21,799 nt of DNA from positions 1-21,799 of the forward strand of contig JAKITM010000039.1 in the NCBI GenBank assembly GCA_021648045.1, read 5' to 3'. The position numbers and the translations under genes are program-made. Source of the stretch: Lysobacterales bacterium. Lineage in GTDB: Bacteria; Pseudomonadota; Gammaproteobacteria; Xanthomonadales; SZUA-36. The notes below the pieces were generated by a model, which made no database searches, was not told where the DNA came from, and saw only the letters and a list, made by a program, of their open reading frames with translations. Positions 15,466 to 21,676 of this stretch are shown one piece after another. The first letter of the stretch is position 1. Every line of letters begins with the position of its first letter.

Positions 15466-16938
15466 ATGAAACCACCTAATAGCTTTCTCTGGCACGATTA
15501 CGAAACCTTCGGCACTAACCCGCGCTGGGATCGCCCCTCGCAATTTGCCGCCATCCGCACAGACGCTGATCTAAACCCTATTCCCGGTGAAGAATACGAA
15601 TGGTTTTGCAAAGCAGCCGATGACATGCTGCCACAGCCGGATGCCTGTATGATCACCGGCATCAGCCCACAGGCCACTTACCAGCATGGCAACAAAAGCC
15701 TTAGCGAGGCAGATTTCGCCCGGCGCATCCGCGAGCTTATGTTAAGGGGTAGATCTTGCAGTGTGGGCTATAACTCCATCCGTTTCGATGATGAGTTCAG
15801 CCGCAATTTGTTTTACCGCAATCTCTTCGATCCCTATGAACGCGAATATAAAAATGGCAACAGCCGCTGGGATTTAATCGATTTAATCCGCGCCTGTTAT
15901 GCTCTGCGCCCAGAAGGTTTTAATTGGGTGTACCACGAGCCCGGCAAGCCCAGTTTTAAACTCGACCAACTGAGTGTCGCTAACCACTTTGAACATACTG
16001 CGGCACATGATGCACTCGCGGATGTACGCGCCACCATAGATATGGCGAGACTGGTAAAAACTAAGCAACCACGCCTGTTTGAATGGTCATTGGGCATGCG
16101 CGATAAAAAAACAGTGGCCGATATGCTAGATCCAATGGCGCGCGAACCACTGCTGCATATCAGTGCAAAAATCCCCGCCGTTCGTGGTTGTACAACACTG
16201 ATTCTGCCTATATGCAAACACCCACAAATTCCTGCACAAACACTTTGTGTAGACCTGATGATCGACCCCGGACTTATACTCGACCTATCTGTAGAAGAAC
16301 TGCATGACCGGCTGTTTACCCCCACTGCCGATTTACCCGAAGGTCTGGAACGGCCTGGCATTAAAGGCATCGCTGCGAACAAATGCCCTTTTATTGCCCC
16401 ACCAGCGGTGCTGAAAGGTGTAGACCATGAGCGTATTCAGTTAGACCAACAGCTTTGTGAGACTAACCTGCAAATCTTCAAAAAATATCAGGCCGATGCT
16501 GCCGATAAACTCACCGCGCTGTACGCACAAAGCAACTTTCCAGAATCTAAGGACCCTGATCAAATGATTTATGGTGGTGGATTTTTCAGCTTTGCAGACA
16601 AACAACAACTTGAAACCATCCACCACCTGTCACCTGATGAGTTGGCAAAAAACAATTTTACTTTTCAGGATAAACGCCTGAGTGAAATGCTATTTCGTTA
16701 CCGCGCCAGAAATTACCCCGAAACCCTCAAACCGCAAGAAAAAGAATCCTGGGATGCATTCAGGACCAAACGAATTCTACAAGGCGACAAGGGCAACCAG
16801 ATGAATCATGAAGATTATCTGCAACGGATAGCCGAGCTTCGCCAGGAAATCAACGAAACTGAAGGCGATCATCAGGAAAAGCTGGCGCTAATGGACAAGC
16901 TAGAAGTCTGGCCTTTGGAGATCGGAATTAACCCCTGA
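15466..16938 (+). CDS. sbcB: Exodeoxyribonuclease I
   Basis: A 3'-5' single-strand DNA exonuclease, 490 aa (E. coli 475). The DEDDh residues are visible: D11 and E13 in WHDYETFG, D108 in IRFDDE, and H181 and D186 in AHDALADV. The SH3-like and C-terminal helical parts follow (INKCPF-like ANKCPFIAPP, FRYRARNYPETL). It acts in recombination and mismatch repair, and normally binds SSB. No good ribosome site precedes the ATG, but the N-terminus fits the family. The C-terminus is slightly extended. Confidence 0.96.
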   Translation: MKPPNSFLWHDYETFGTNPRWDRPSQFAAIRTDADLNPIPGEEYEWFCKAADDMLPQPDACMITGISPQATYQHGNKSLSEADFARRIRELMLRGRSCSVGYNSIRFDDEFSRNLFYRNLFDPYEREYKNGNSRWDLIDLIRACYALRPEGFNWVYHEPGKPSFKLDQLSVANHFEHTAAHDALADVRATIDMARLVKTKQPRLFEWSLGMRDKKTVADMLDPMAREPLLHISAKIPAVRGCTTLILPICKHPQIPAQTLCVDLMIDPGLILDLSVEELHDRLFTPTADLPEGLERPGIKGIAANKCPFIAPPAVLKGVDHERIQLDQQLCETNLQIFKKYQADAADKLTALYAQSNFPESKDPDQMIYGGGFFSFADKQQLETIHHLSPDELAKNNFTFQDKRLSEMLFRYRARNYPETLKPQEKESWDAFRTKRILQGDKGNQMNHEDYLQRIAELRQEINETEGDHQEKLALMDKLEVWPLEIGINP

Positions 16939-16994
16939 TCAACTTATCCCAATATCCGCAAAGCCCGCTGCTACAAAAACACACCTCCGAGGCG

Positions 16995-17034
16995 CGTCCT
17001 TCCGGGGCAGCGAGTAGTTGAACCCGGAATCCAG
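16995..17034. repeat. Single copy of the REP-like repeat
   Basis: Thirty-six of 40 positions match the inverted right arm of the palindrome at 7181-7281 (CGTC-TTCCGGGGCAGCGA, then TAG-TGAACCCGGAA-CCAG). No inverted partner follows, so this is a lone unit in the spacer after sbcB. Confidence 0.8.
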
Positions 17035-17449
17035 TAGACTTGAACGGATAGCGGACAATGTGATTCGCATTTGACCTACAGGTGCTCCGATTACCGGGGA
17101 AGCACAAGGATGTGCGTAGCGACCAAGGGCACCGACCCGGTATCTCATTGGCTAACCAAGGTTTCACCTAAAGAAATGCATCGAGACCGCGATAATAAGT
17201 CATCCGCCCAAAAGCACAAATCAATACCCCAAAAGAATATATCAAGAGCTTACGCCCACAATCTACAATCAACTTCAAAAAGTAATACACAAGTGATTGA
17301 TTACGATTTTTTTACCTGATTTCTAAAATAAACTAGTCCTAATATTAATTATAGCAACGCTAAGTCATTGATTTTTATTTATAGATAGCAAGCTGGTCAA
17401 TTTTTGACCATTGTAAAGATTTCGTTACTATAACAAGCCCTAAAAACAC
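17035..17449. other. Long noncoding spacer, AT-rich toward its right end
   Basis: I see no credible gene here. An 82-codon frame (17071-17319) has no ribosome site and an unlikely composition. From about 17300 the sequence is strongly AT-rich. It holds a perfect inverted repeat TGGTCAA-TTT-TTGACCA at 17394-17410, followed by DnaA boxes. Confidence 0.55.
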
Positions 17450-17484
17450 TTATTCACATAGTTATCCACAGGCATTGTGGATAA
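17450..17484. promoter_or_regulatory. Cluster of three DnaA boxes
   Basis: TTATTCACA (17450-17458), TTATCCACA (17462-17470) and the inverted TGTGGATAA (17476-17484) all match the consensus TTATNCACA exactly. The last two form a perfect 9-5-9 palindrome. The AT-rich stretch to the left gives the site an origin-like look, but no dnaA, dnaN or gidA gene is near. A DnaA-titration or regulatory site is as likely as an origin. Confidence 0.65.
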
Positions 17485-17505
17485 CCATGACTTTTGGCAT
17501 AGCAC

Positions 17506-17775
17506 TCAAAATCCACTCAATGCCATTTGCTGAACCCCCGATTGTGCAGAATTTAAAACCGGCTCGATAGCATCGCCAGCCCGCTGCTTTACACTATTTA
17601 TCTGGGTTTCCAGCACCTTACGACGGTTTGCAAAGGCATTGTTTTTGCCCGAGACAAACTCACAACAACTGCCATCAGTAAACATCATCATATATATCCT
17701 GGTTTTACCGGGCCCTGGGCGGGAGATGTAAGAATTTACTGTTTTTCCAACTATGTTTTGCGGGTCAAATGCCAT
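17506..17775 (-). CDS. Hypothetical protein, 89 aa
   Basis: The start at 17775 (MAFDPQNIVGKTVNSYI) is chosen because AAGGA lies 8 bases upstream; a longer frame to 17898 has no ribosome site. The sequence has a central KTRIYMMMFTDGSCCEFVSGKNN, a basic stretch, and a helical tail NRRKVLETQINSVKQRAGDAIEP. No signal peptide, membrane segment or family that I recognise. It is likely cytoplasmic. It lies alone, 22 bp from the DnaA-box cluster and divergent from the ComEA-like gene. Confidence 0.7.
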   Translation of the reverse strand: MAFDPQNIVGKTVNSYISRPGPGKTRIYMMMFTDGSCCEFVSGKNNAFANRRKVLETQINSVKQRAGDAIEPVLNSAQSGVQQMALSGF

Positions 17776-18032
17776 CTTCAATATCCTTTTGTTTTCTTCA
17801 AGTCTATTAAATACCAGCAGTCTCTCAAAACATGAGAATGGGATAAATAATATATCTACACTCATAAGCTGAAATATCCTGCGACTTAATAAGCACATTT
17901 GCCAATATAACTATCCGTTTTGCTCCTACAACCTCACGCATACATCACCTCTGCCCCGCAACTGCTCTGGCACGCTATTCTAAACCTGCTCCAATTATGG
18001 AAGCAAACAATAGATCCTTAAAGGAGGACACA

Positions 18033-18314
18033 ATGAAAAAATTACTAATGGTTACAACTCTGGCCCTGATGTTAATGGCAGGCAATGTGATTTCAGCACC
18101 GGTTAATATCAATTCAGCCAGTGCAGAAATGCTGGCGGAAAACCTCAAGGGTATCGGTCTCAGCAAAGCCCAGGCAATTGTTAATTACCGCACCCAAAAT
18201 GGCCCTTTCAAGCATGCCGATGAACTGGTGAATGTAAAAGGCGTTGGTCTGAAAACGGTTGAAAAGAATATCCAGAATATTCAAGTCAGCAAAACTTCAG
18301 CTAAAAAAGGCTGA
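18033..18314 (+). CDS. ComEA-like secreted helix-hairpin-helix protein
   Basis: The 93-aa precursor starts at 18033, after a near-perfect AAAGGAGG ribosome site; a longer frame from 17997 is not needed. A signal peptide ends at ISA (residue 22). The mature part starts PVNINSASAEML and carries two HhH motifs, GIGLSKAQAIV (40-50) and VKGVGLKTVEKN (68-79). Small exported HhH proteins of this type bind DNA non-specifically and take part in DNA uptake in competent gammaproteobacteria. No other competence gene is in the window, so that role is inferred from the family. A strong terminator follows. Confidence 0.9.
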   Translation: MKKLLMVTTLALMLMAGNVISAPVNINSASAEMLAENLKGIGLSKAQAIVNYRTQNGPFKHADELVNVKGVGLKTVEKNIQNIQVSKTSAKKG

Positions 18315-18339
18315 ACACCAACACCAACAGGGGGGAACG

Positions 18340-18374
18340 CCCTGGCCGGTTGGATACCGGTCGGGGTTTTTTTT
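18340..18374 (+). terminator. Intrinsic terminator after the ComEA-like gene
   Basis: CCCTGGCCGGT and ACCGGTCGGGG pair over 11 bp (two wobble pairs) around TGGAT, followed by eight T residues. It starts 26 bases after the stop codon. Confidence 0.9.
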
Positions 18375-18395
18375 AATACAGGCTTTGATAAATAT

Positions 18396-18430
18396 ATGAC
18401 TATATATTACGGTCATTTTATTGATATAAT
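18396..18430 (+). promoter_or_regulatory. Putative promoter and operator of the toxin-antitoxin pair
   Basis: TATAAT at 18425-18430 is a consensus -10 box. Just upstream, ATGAC (18396-18400) and GTCAT (18412-18416) form an inverted repeat, a plausible operator for antitoxin autoregulation. With this promoter the leader would reach the ATG at 18461 with room for a ribosome site, but not the ATG at 18443. Confidence 0.5.
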
Positions 18431-18460
18431 GGAATCAATCTAATGAACACAGGCCGAATA

Positions 18461-18694
18461 ATGGAAAGTAGAGTCTCAAAATCTCAATTCAAAGCCAAAG
18501 CTCTGGAGATATTTCGTCAGGTTGAAGCCAGCGGTAGTAGCGTTATCATTACCGATCATGGCCGGCCAACCATAGAAGTTCGCCCATACCACCAGCAAAA
18601 CCACAACCCTCTTGATATTCTCAAAGGCAGTGTAAGCGACTATATTGATCCACTAGAACCAGTTGGTAGAGATGACTGGGCTGTTCTCAAGTGA
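18461..18694 (+). CDS. Type II antitoxin, Phd/YefM family
   Basis: The product, 77 aa from 18461, has the Phd/YefM N-terminal DNA-binding fold: SKSQFKAKALEIFRQVEASGSSVIITDHGRPTIEVRPY. The C-terminal tail (NPLDILKGSVSDYIDPLEPVG) should wrap the toxin. I prefer ATG 18461, because the -10 box at 18425-18430 leaves no leader for the in-frame ATG at 18443, and AGG precedes 18461 at 7 bases. It overlaps the toxin gene by 4 bp (GTGA). In this family the antitoxin neutralises the toxin and represses the operon. Confidence 0.88.
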   Translation: MESRVSKSQFKAKALEIFRQVEASGSSVIITDHGRPTIEVRPYHQQNHNPLDILKGSVSDYIDPLEPVGRDDWAVLK

Positions 18695-19089
18695 TTGTTC
18701 TTGATACCCACATATTGCTTTGGTGGGTTAATGATGATGTGGCACTTTCGAAAACCGCCAGGCAGGCAATTGAACACGAACTGACTACCAATGGTGATAT
18801 TTTAATTTCATCTATAAGCAGTTGGGAAATCGCCTTACTGGTGAAAAAAGACAGGTTGACCTTGAGCATGAATATTGATGAGTGGTTCAAACTAATTGAG
18901 GAAGTTAAGACTGTTCGCTTTATCCCAGTAAATAACCAACTGGCTATTCAATCGGTCAACCTACCCGGTAAATTTCATAGTGATCCAGCAGATCGCATCA
19001 TCACGGCACTGGCAAGGCAGCATGCTGCTGCATTAATAACTGCCGACACAAAAATTAATGCCTACCCGCATGTCAAAACTATTTGCTAG
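18691..19089 (+). CDS. PIN-domain toxin, VapC-like
   Basis: The 132-aa PIN-domain protein begins at GTG 18691, overlapping the antitoxin stop by 4 bases. The acidic residues of the metal-dependent RNase site are visible: D5 (VLDTHILLWW), E46 (SSWEIALL), D98 (HSDPADRII) and D119 (ITADTKI). PIN toxins cleave tRNA or rRNA when free of the antitoxin. Pairing with a Phd/YefM-type rather than a VapB-type antitoxin is common for this PIN subfamily. It converges on the gene at 19158. Confidence 0.92.
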   Translation: MIVLDTHILLWWVNDDVALSKTARQAIEHELTTNGDILISSISSWEIALLVKKDRLTLSMNIDEWFKLIEEVKTVRFIPVNNQLAIQSVNLPGKFHSDPADRIITALARQHAAALITADTKINAYPHVKTIC

Positions 19090-19123
19090 TCATGCTACCT
19101 AAACACTGATCCAGCACTAATTG

Positions 19124-19166
19124 CTTGACCTGATTCTCAGCCTTCTAATTGCCAGAATCAGTCAAG
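19124..19166. terminator. Convergent hairpin, possible bidirectional terminator
   Basis: CTTGACCTGATTCT (19124-19137) pairs with AGAATCAGTCAAG (19154-19166) apart from one bulged base. It lies between the toxin gene and the convergent gene and covers the latter's stop codon. There is no long T run. The bulged base resembles attC arms, but no AAC/GTT core boxes are present. Confidence 0.35.
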
Positions 19167-19532
19167 TTTCCAAACCACCAGCTTCCAATTCCTAGCATCA
19201 CGATCTGTCGCATCAACCGCAATGTAGTAACTTTTACCCGCTTCAACATCAATCTCTAATGACTCTATGCGGTAACGATTAATATTTCGTGAAACATTAC
19301 TGTTCAGGCAGTTGCCACGATTAACAACCTTTTTGGCATAACGCGTTTTAATAGTGTGCGAACCTTGCTCAATAGCAAACGAATAAGGCGGGCGAACCAC
19401 ATTATTACCATCAATATTATCCACTTCAACCTCAAGCAGGCAGGACTCTGAAACCGGCTTGCCAATACCCTGTGTGTCAACCTGGTCCTGCTCTTCAGCC
19501 ACAGTAGCGAGCGTCTGTCCTTGATAGCTCAT
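19158..19532 (-). CDS. Hypothetical protein in a cassette-like position, 124 aa
   Basis: I do not recognise this protein. It is soluble, with predicted beta strands (SFAIEQGSHTIKTRYAKK, SLEIDVEAGKSYYIAVDATD, WKLVVWKLD), a pattern seen in small periplasmic or lipoprotein beta domains. No signal peptide is present from this ATG, and an in-frame stop lies about ten codons upstream, so the gene may have lost its 5' part. No ribosome site is seen. It starts 60 bases beyond the attC site at 19593-19664, which is where an integron cassette gene is expected. Confidence 0.6.
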   Translation of the reverse strand: MSYQGQTLATVAEEQDQVDTQGIGKPVSESCLLEVEVDNIDGNNVVRPPYSFAIEQGSHTIKTRYAKKVVNRGNCLNSNVSRNINRYRIESLEIDVEAGKSYYIAVDATDRDARNWKLVVWKLD

Positions 19533-19592
19533 AAAGTTGATTCTGAATCCACCCTTCGCTCAACTCAGATATCACTACTGAGCATCAATTGC

Positions 19593-19664
19593 ACATAACA
19601 TTTATGCTCACCTGCCAAGACCGCGCGAAGCGTGGGATTGGCCAGGTGGGGCGTGTTGTTAGAT
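19593..19664. repeat. Integron cassette recombination site (attC), 72 bp
   Basis: Imperfect palindrome with attC organisation. One end is ACATAAC, the other GTTAGAT (perfect fit to GTTRRRY; its complement ATCTAAC fits RYYYAAC). The arms TAACA/TGTTA and CACCTG-CCAA/TTGGCCAGGTG pair, with one unpaired extra base as is typical of attC. The centre CCGCGC-GAA-GCGTGG forms a terminal hairpin. The extra base lies in the arm expected for a minus-strand cassette, in line with the flanking genes, while the better core box would fit the plus direction; orientation is not settled. Confidence 0.75.
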
Positions 19665-19689
19665 GGGGTTTTGTTTTCATCAGTTGATG

Positions 19690-20205
19690 TCAATCAGTCC
19701 TCATTATTTCAGTAGGCTCTGATTTTATTACAATCTCTTCTCCATCGACAATAAAACGAACAACCAATGTTAACTCATCACCTACTCTCAAGTAGGGACC
19801 ACTGCTAGTTCTTAGTTTTACACCCTTTACCTCTTTTGCTTGTAGGTTACCACTCCAAGGCAACATTGAATCAGCATTCCATATTTCAATTGGATAAATA
19901 CTTTCAGCCCCTGATAATAATAACCATGCTTCCCAGTGTGTTTTTTTCGAATCCCCCTTTGAATTATTAAACATAAAAGAAGACACAACTTTTAAAGGTG
20001 ATCCACCGTCTTTACCTGGTCTTGAAACAACAGGTTGCCAATCTCTCCATATAAAGACATCAACCAATGTTATTTTCAAATCATTATGTATTGCAATAAT
20101 TTCTTCCGGTTCCTTTGTTTCTTTAGCCGTAGCTAATACAGGAATAGCTACGATATTGATAATGCATAAAATTATTACTTGTATTATTTTAAATATTTTC
20201 AACAT
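19690..20205 (-). CDS. Exported hypothetical protein in a cassette-like position, 171 aa
   Basis: Starting at 20205 the protein opens with a signal peptide, MLKIFKIIQVIILCIINIVA, cleaved near ATA (residue 27). The mature domain is about 144 aa with beta-rich segments (LKITLVDVFIWRDWQ, HWEAWLLLSGAESIYPIEIWN, DELTLVVRFIVDGEEIVIKSEPTEI). I do not recognise a family. A longer frame to 20307 reads through non-signal sequence and is less likely. The stop lies 25 bases from the attC site, the usual gene-attC spacing in a cassette. It overlaps the small frame upstream by 17 bases. Confidence 0.68.
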   Translation of the reverse strand: MLKIFKIIQVIILCIINIVAIPVLATAKETKEPEEIIAIHNDLKITLVDVFIWRDWQPVVSRPGKDGGSPLKVVSSFMFNNSKGDSKKTHWEAWLLLSGAESIYPIEIWNADSMLPWSGNLQAKEVKGVKLRTSSGPYLRVGDELTLVVRFIVDGEEIVIKSEPTEIMRTD

Positions 20206-20380
20206 TTCTACGCTCAACAGCTTGAACTCTAAAGCATCTAAAAGATAGCGCAACACCAAAAGCTTGCTCGAAAGTGACTGAAATATACGGTGGCAATGGC
20301 TTTCCATTCATATAGGTGCCGCGTGCCTCATATTTAAACTTTAAGTCGTACACTGCATTTTGATGATTGAATTCTTCCAT
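20189..20380 (-). CDS. Small hypothetical protein, 63 aa
   Basis: The frame MEEFNHQNAVYDLKFKYEAR, then GTYMNGKPLPPYISVTFEQAFG, has a protein-like composition. It ends 17 bases inside the start of the exported protein gene, a spacing that would allow translational coupling. No ribosome site is seen, and a TTG 27 bases upstream is an alternative start. It lies between the IS110-family element and the exported protein gene, probably in the same cassette. It may be a chance frame. Confidence 0.35.
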   Translation of the reverse strand: MEEFNHQNAVYDLKFKYEARGTYMNGKPLPPYISVTFEQAFGVALSFRCFRVQAVERRNVENI

Positions 20381-20514
20381 TTTAATAGAGTCACAATGAA
20401 ACTTCAAAAATACAATATAAGTAACTGTGGTTAAAAGTCAACTAATTTAAGCCATATTTTCGACCCACACGGTTTCGTTTTTGACCATTGTGTTCAAGAT
20501 AGTAATCATTTTTC

Positions 20515-21390
20515 TCATGCAGGCCACCAGGGCAACTTTTTTGGTTTTCCTCTGGCAACCAGTCGTTGATAGTCGCGTTTAAAGCGTGGGTTAGATTGTA
20601 TTGTTGAGAGCATAGCCATAAACAATACCGTACGGATTCTGGCTCGTCCTCCGCGTATTCGGCGCTTGCCTTTGTACGCACCACTTTCCCGGTTCATTGG
20701 AGCAACACCTACCAGAGCTGCGATCTGTTGGCGGTTGAGTTGCCCGAGCTCTGGAAGCTCACTGAGCAAGGTAAATGCTAGCACTTTACCCACACCCTTA
20801 ACACTGAGGAGTATCTGCAGTGTTTGATTCCAGTCCGGGGTGTCTTCTATTAACTTATCTAAGCAAGCCTCAGCCCAGGCAATTTCTTTTTGCAGATGTT
20901 TGATGATGCGCGTATTAGAGCGCTTGATATCTTTTGGCATAATACTAAAGCGGTTTTTCTCCATGGTGCGCATATCAATCAGCTGGCTTCTACGAGTCAG
21001 TAAATCACTGATTCTCTGAATATTATCAGCCTTTAGTTCACTCAACCTGGGTTTTAAGGCCTCAGCATAATGGGCAATCATGGCGGCATCCAACTTATCT
21101 GTTTTCGCCAGCTTGCCTGTAGAGATCGCAAAGTTGTGTACGTGATAGCAGTTAGCGACCACAATCGGTAAACCAGCCTTGCTGGCCGCACAAGCAAAGG
21201 GCATTTCTAATCGCCCTGTCGCTTCGATTACGACCCGGGTGGGTTGGTGCTTTTTAATCCTTTTGACAGCTTCTTTAATGCCTTTTTCATTATTCTCTAC
21301 GCTGAAGTAGTCACCAATCGGTCGGATATAAATATCCAACTGGTGTTTACCTGTATCGATCCCGACATTGGTTTCTTTGGATGTATTCAT
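20515..21390 (-). CDS. IS110-family transposase (DEDD), frame ends early at a slippery site
   Basis: The N-terminal RuvC-like DEDD domain has D12 (GIDTGK), E56 (VIEATG), D98 and D101 (KTDKLDA). The C-terminal Transposase_20 domain has LLSVKGVGKVLAFTLLSELP and the serine S236 in MNRESGAYKGKRRIRGGRAR. The zero frame ends after KPKKLPWWPA (291 aa). Shifting -1 at A_AAA_AAG (20536-20542) gives KPKK followed by VALVACMRKMITILNTMVK and a stop at 20447, the normal family C-terminus; the full product would be 314 aa. Either programmed frameshifting or a one-base deletion explains this. An AGGAG ribosome site lies about 12 bases before the ATG. IS110 enzymes are guided by a bridge RNA encoded in the element. 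Confidence 0.9.
   Translation of the reverse strand: MNTSKETNVGIDTGKHQLDIYIRPIGDYFSVENNEKGIKEAVKRIKKHQPTRVVIEATGRLEMPFACAASKAGLPIVVANCYHVHNFAISTGKLAKTDKLDAAMIAHYAEALKPRLSELKADNIQRISDLLTRRSQLIDMRTMEKNRFSIMPKDIKRSNTRIIKHLQKEIAWAEACLDKLIEDTPDWNQTLQILLSVKGVGKVLAFTLLSELPELGQLNRQQIAALVGVAPMNRESGAYKGKRRIRGGRARIRTVLFMAMLSTIQSNPRFKRDYQRLVARGKPKKLPWWPA
20536..20542 (-). other. A_AAA_AAG slippery heptamer at the frame break
   Basis: In the transposase zero frame the codons read CCA AAA AAG, the classical -1 slippage motif. A purine-rich AGAGGA lies five bases upstream, reminiscent of the Shine-Dalgarno-like stimulator in dnaX. The -1 frame leads straight into the expected C-terminus. Confidence 0.6.
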
Positions 21391-21477
21391 GCTAAGATTG
21401 ACTCCTACTTGCTATACGGGTTCTGAGATTAAATTAGCTGTTCGTTTATTATCTAATGAGTTATGCAACGCTCACAC

Positions 21478-21565
21478 TTGTTACCGGTCTGGCCTTTAAA
21501 AAGGTGATTCCAACATTCAATCGAGCTGTTGCACAAAGGCCTTTAGTAGCTGCTAAAGGTGGGTC
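21478..21565 (-). ncRNA. Candidate bridge (seeker) RNA of the IS110-family element
   Basis: The 5' noncoding part of the element can fold into nested stems. GGCCTTT (21535-21541) pairs with AAAGGCC (21491-21497). Inside it, GTG/CAC (21532-21534 with 21504-21506) and CAACA/TGTTG (21527-21531 with 21511-21515) pair around an 11-base loop. A second hairpin, CCTTTAG/CTAAAGG, lies just 5'. GTAACAA (21478-21484) equals the reconstructed attC target across its AC core. IS110 elements are known to encode such guide RNAs next to the transposase gene; the exact RNA ends are not visible. Confidence 0.45.
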
Positions 21566-21601
21566 TCAGTTTACCCGTTTCTTGAAGAGGATTGATCATA
21601 C

Positions 21602-21676
21602 AAATCGTTAAAGCAAGTTGCGCCAGCAAGCTGGCACAATGGACGCGGTTTCACCGCGCCACTTAACTCAAACGTT
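21602..21676. repeat. attC-like site split by the IS110-family element
   Basis: Together with AAGTAAC at 20419-20425 this makes an attC. The left arm AACAAATCGTTAAAGC and right arm ACTTAACTCAAACGTT resemble the two arms of common 59-base elements. They pair over about 15 of 21 positions (CGTT, AAGT and GCGC blocks). The inner hairpin TGGACGCGG-TTTCA-CCGCGCCA carries one extra A. The right core box is GTT followed by GAGG, which breaks GTTRRRY, probably because the next insertion sequence starts there. Arm features point to plus orientation. Confidence 0.65.

Larger units (their letters stand above)
20424..21601 (-). mobile_element. IS110-family insertion sequence inserted in an attC site
   Basis: The element lies between two AC dinucleotides (20424-20425 and 21600-21601). 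Joining the left flank, ending GTAAC at 20425, to the right flank, AAATCGTTAAAGC from 21602, rebuilds an attC arm (TAACAAATCGTTAAAGC). This gives an element of about 1.18 kb with a 2-bp core and no long target duplication or terminal inverted repeats, as is normal for IS110. It holds one transposase gene and about 209 bp of structured noncoding DNA on the 5' side of that gene. Confidence 0.78.

Noticed and set aside
17071..17319. 82-codon plus-strand frame in the spacer after sbcB
   Set aside because: No ribosome site or recognisable protein pattern, and it lies in repeat-bearing intergenic DNA.
17450..17484. True chromosomal oriC
   Set aside because: Only three DnaA boxes and none of the usual oriC genes nearby; reported as a cluster only.
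19124..19166. A third attC site
   Set aside because: The hairpin has a bulged base like attC, but no AAC/GTT core boxes at its ends.
20442..20684. 80-codon minus-strand frame overlapping the transposase 3' end
   Set aside because: It is a third frame; the expected transposase C-terminus is in the -1 frame ending at 20447.
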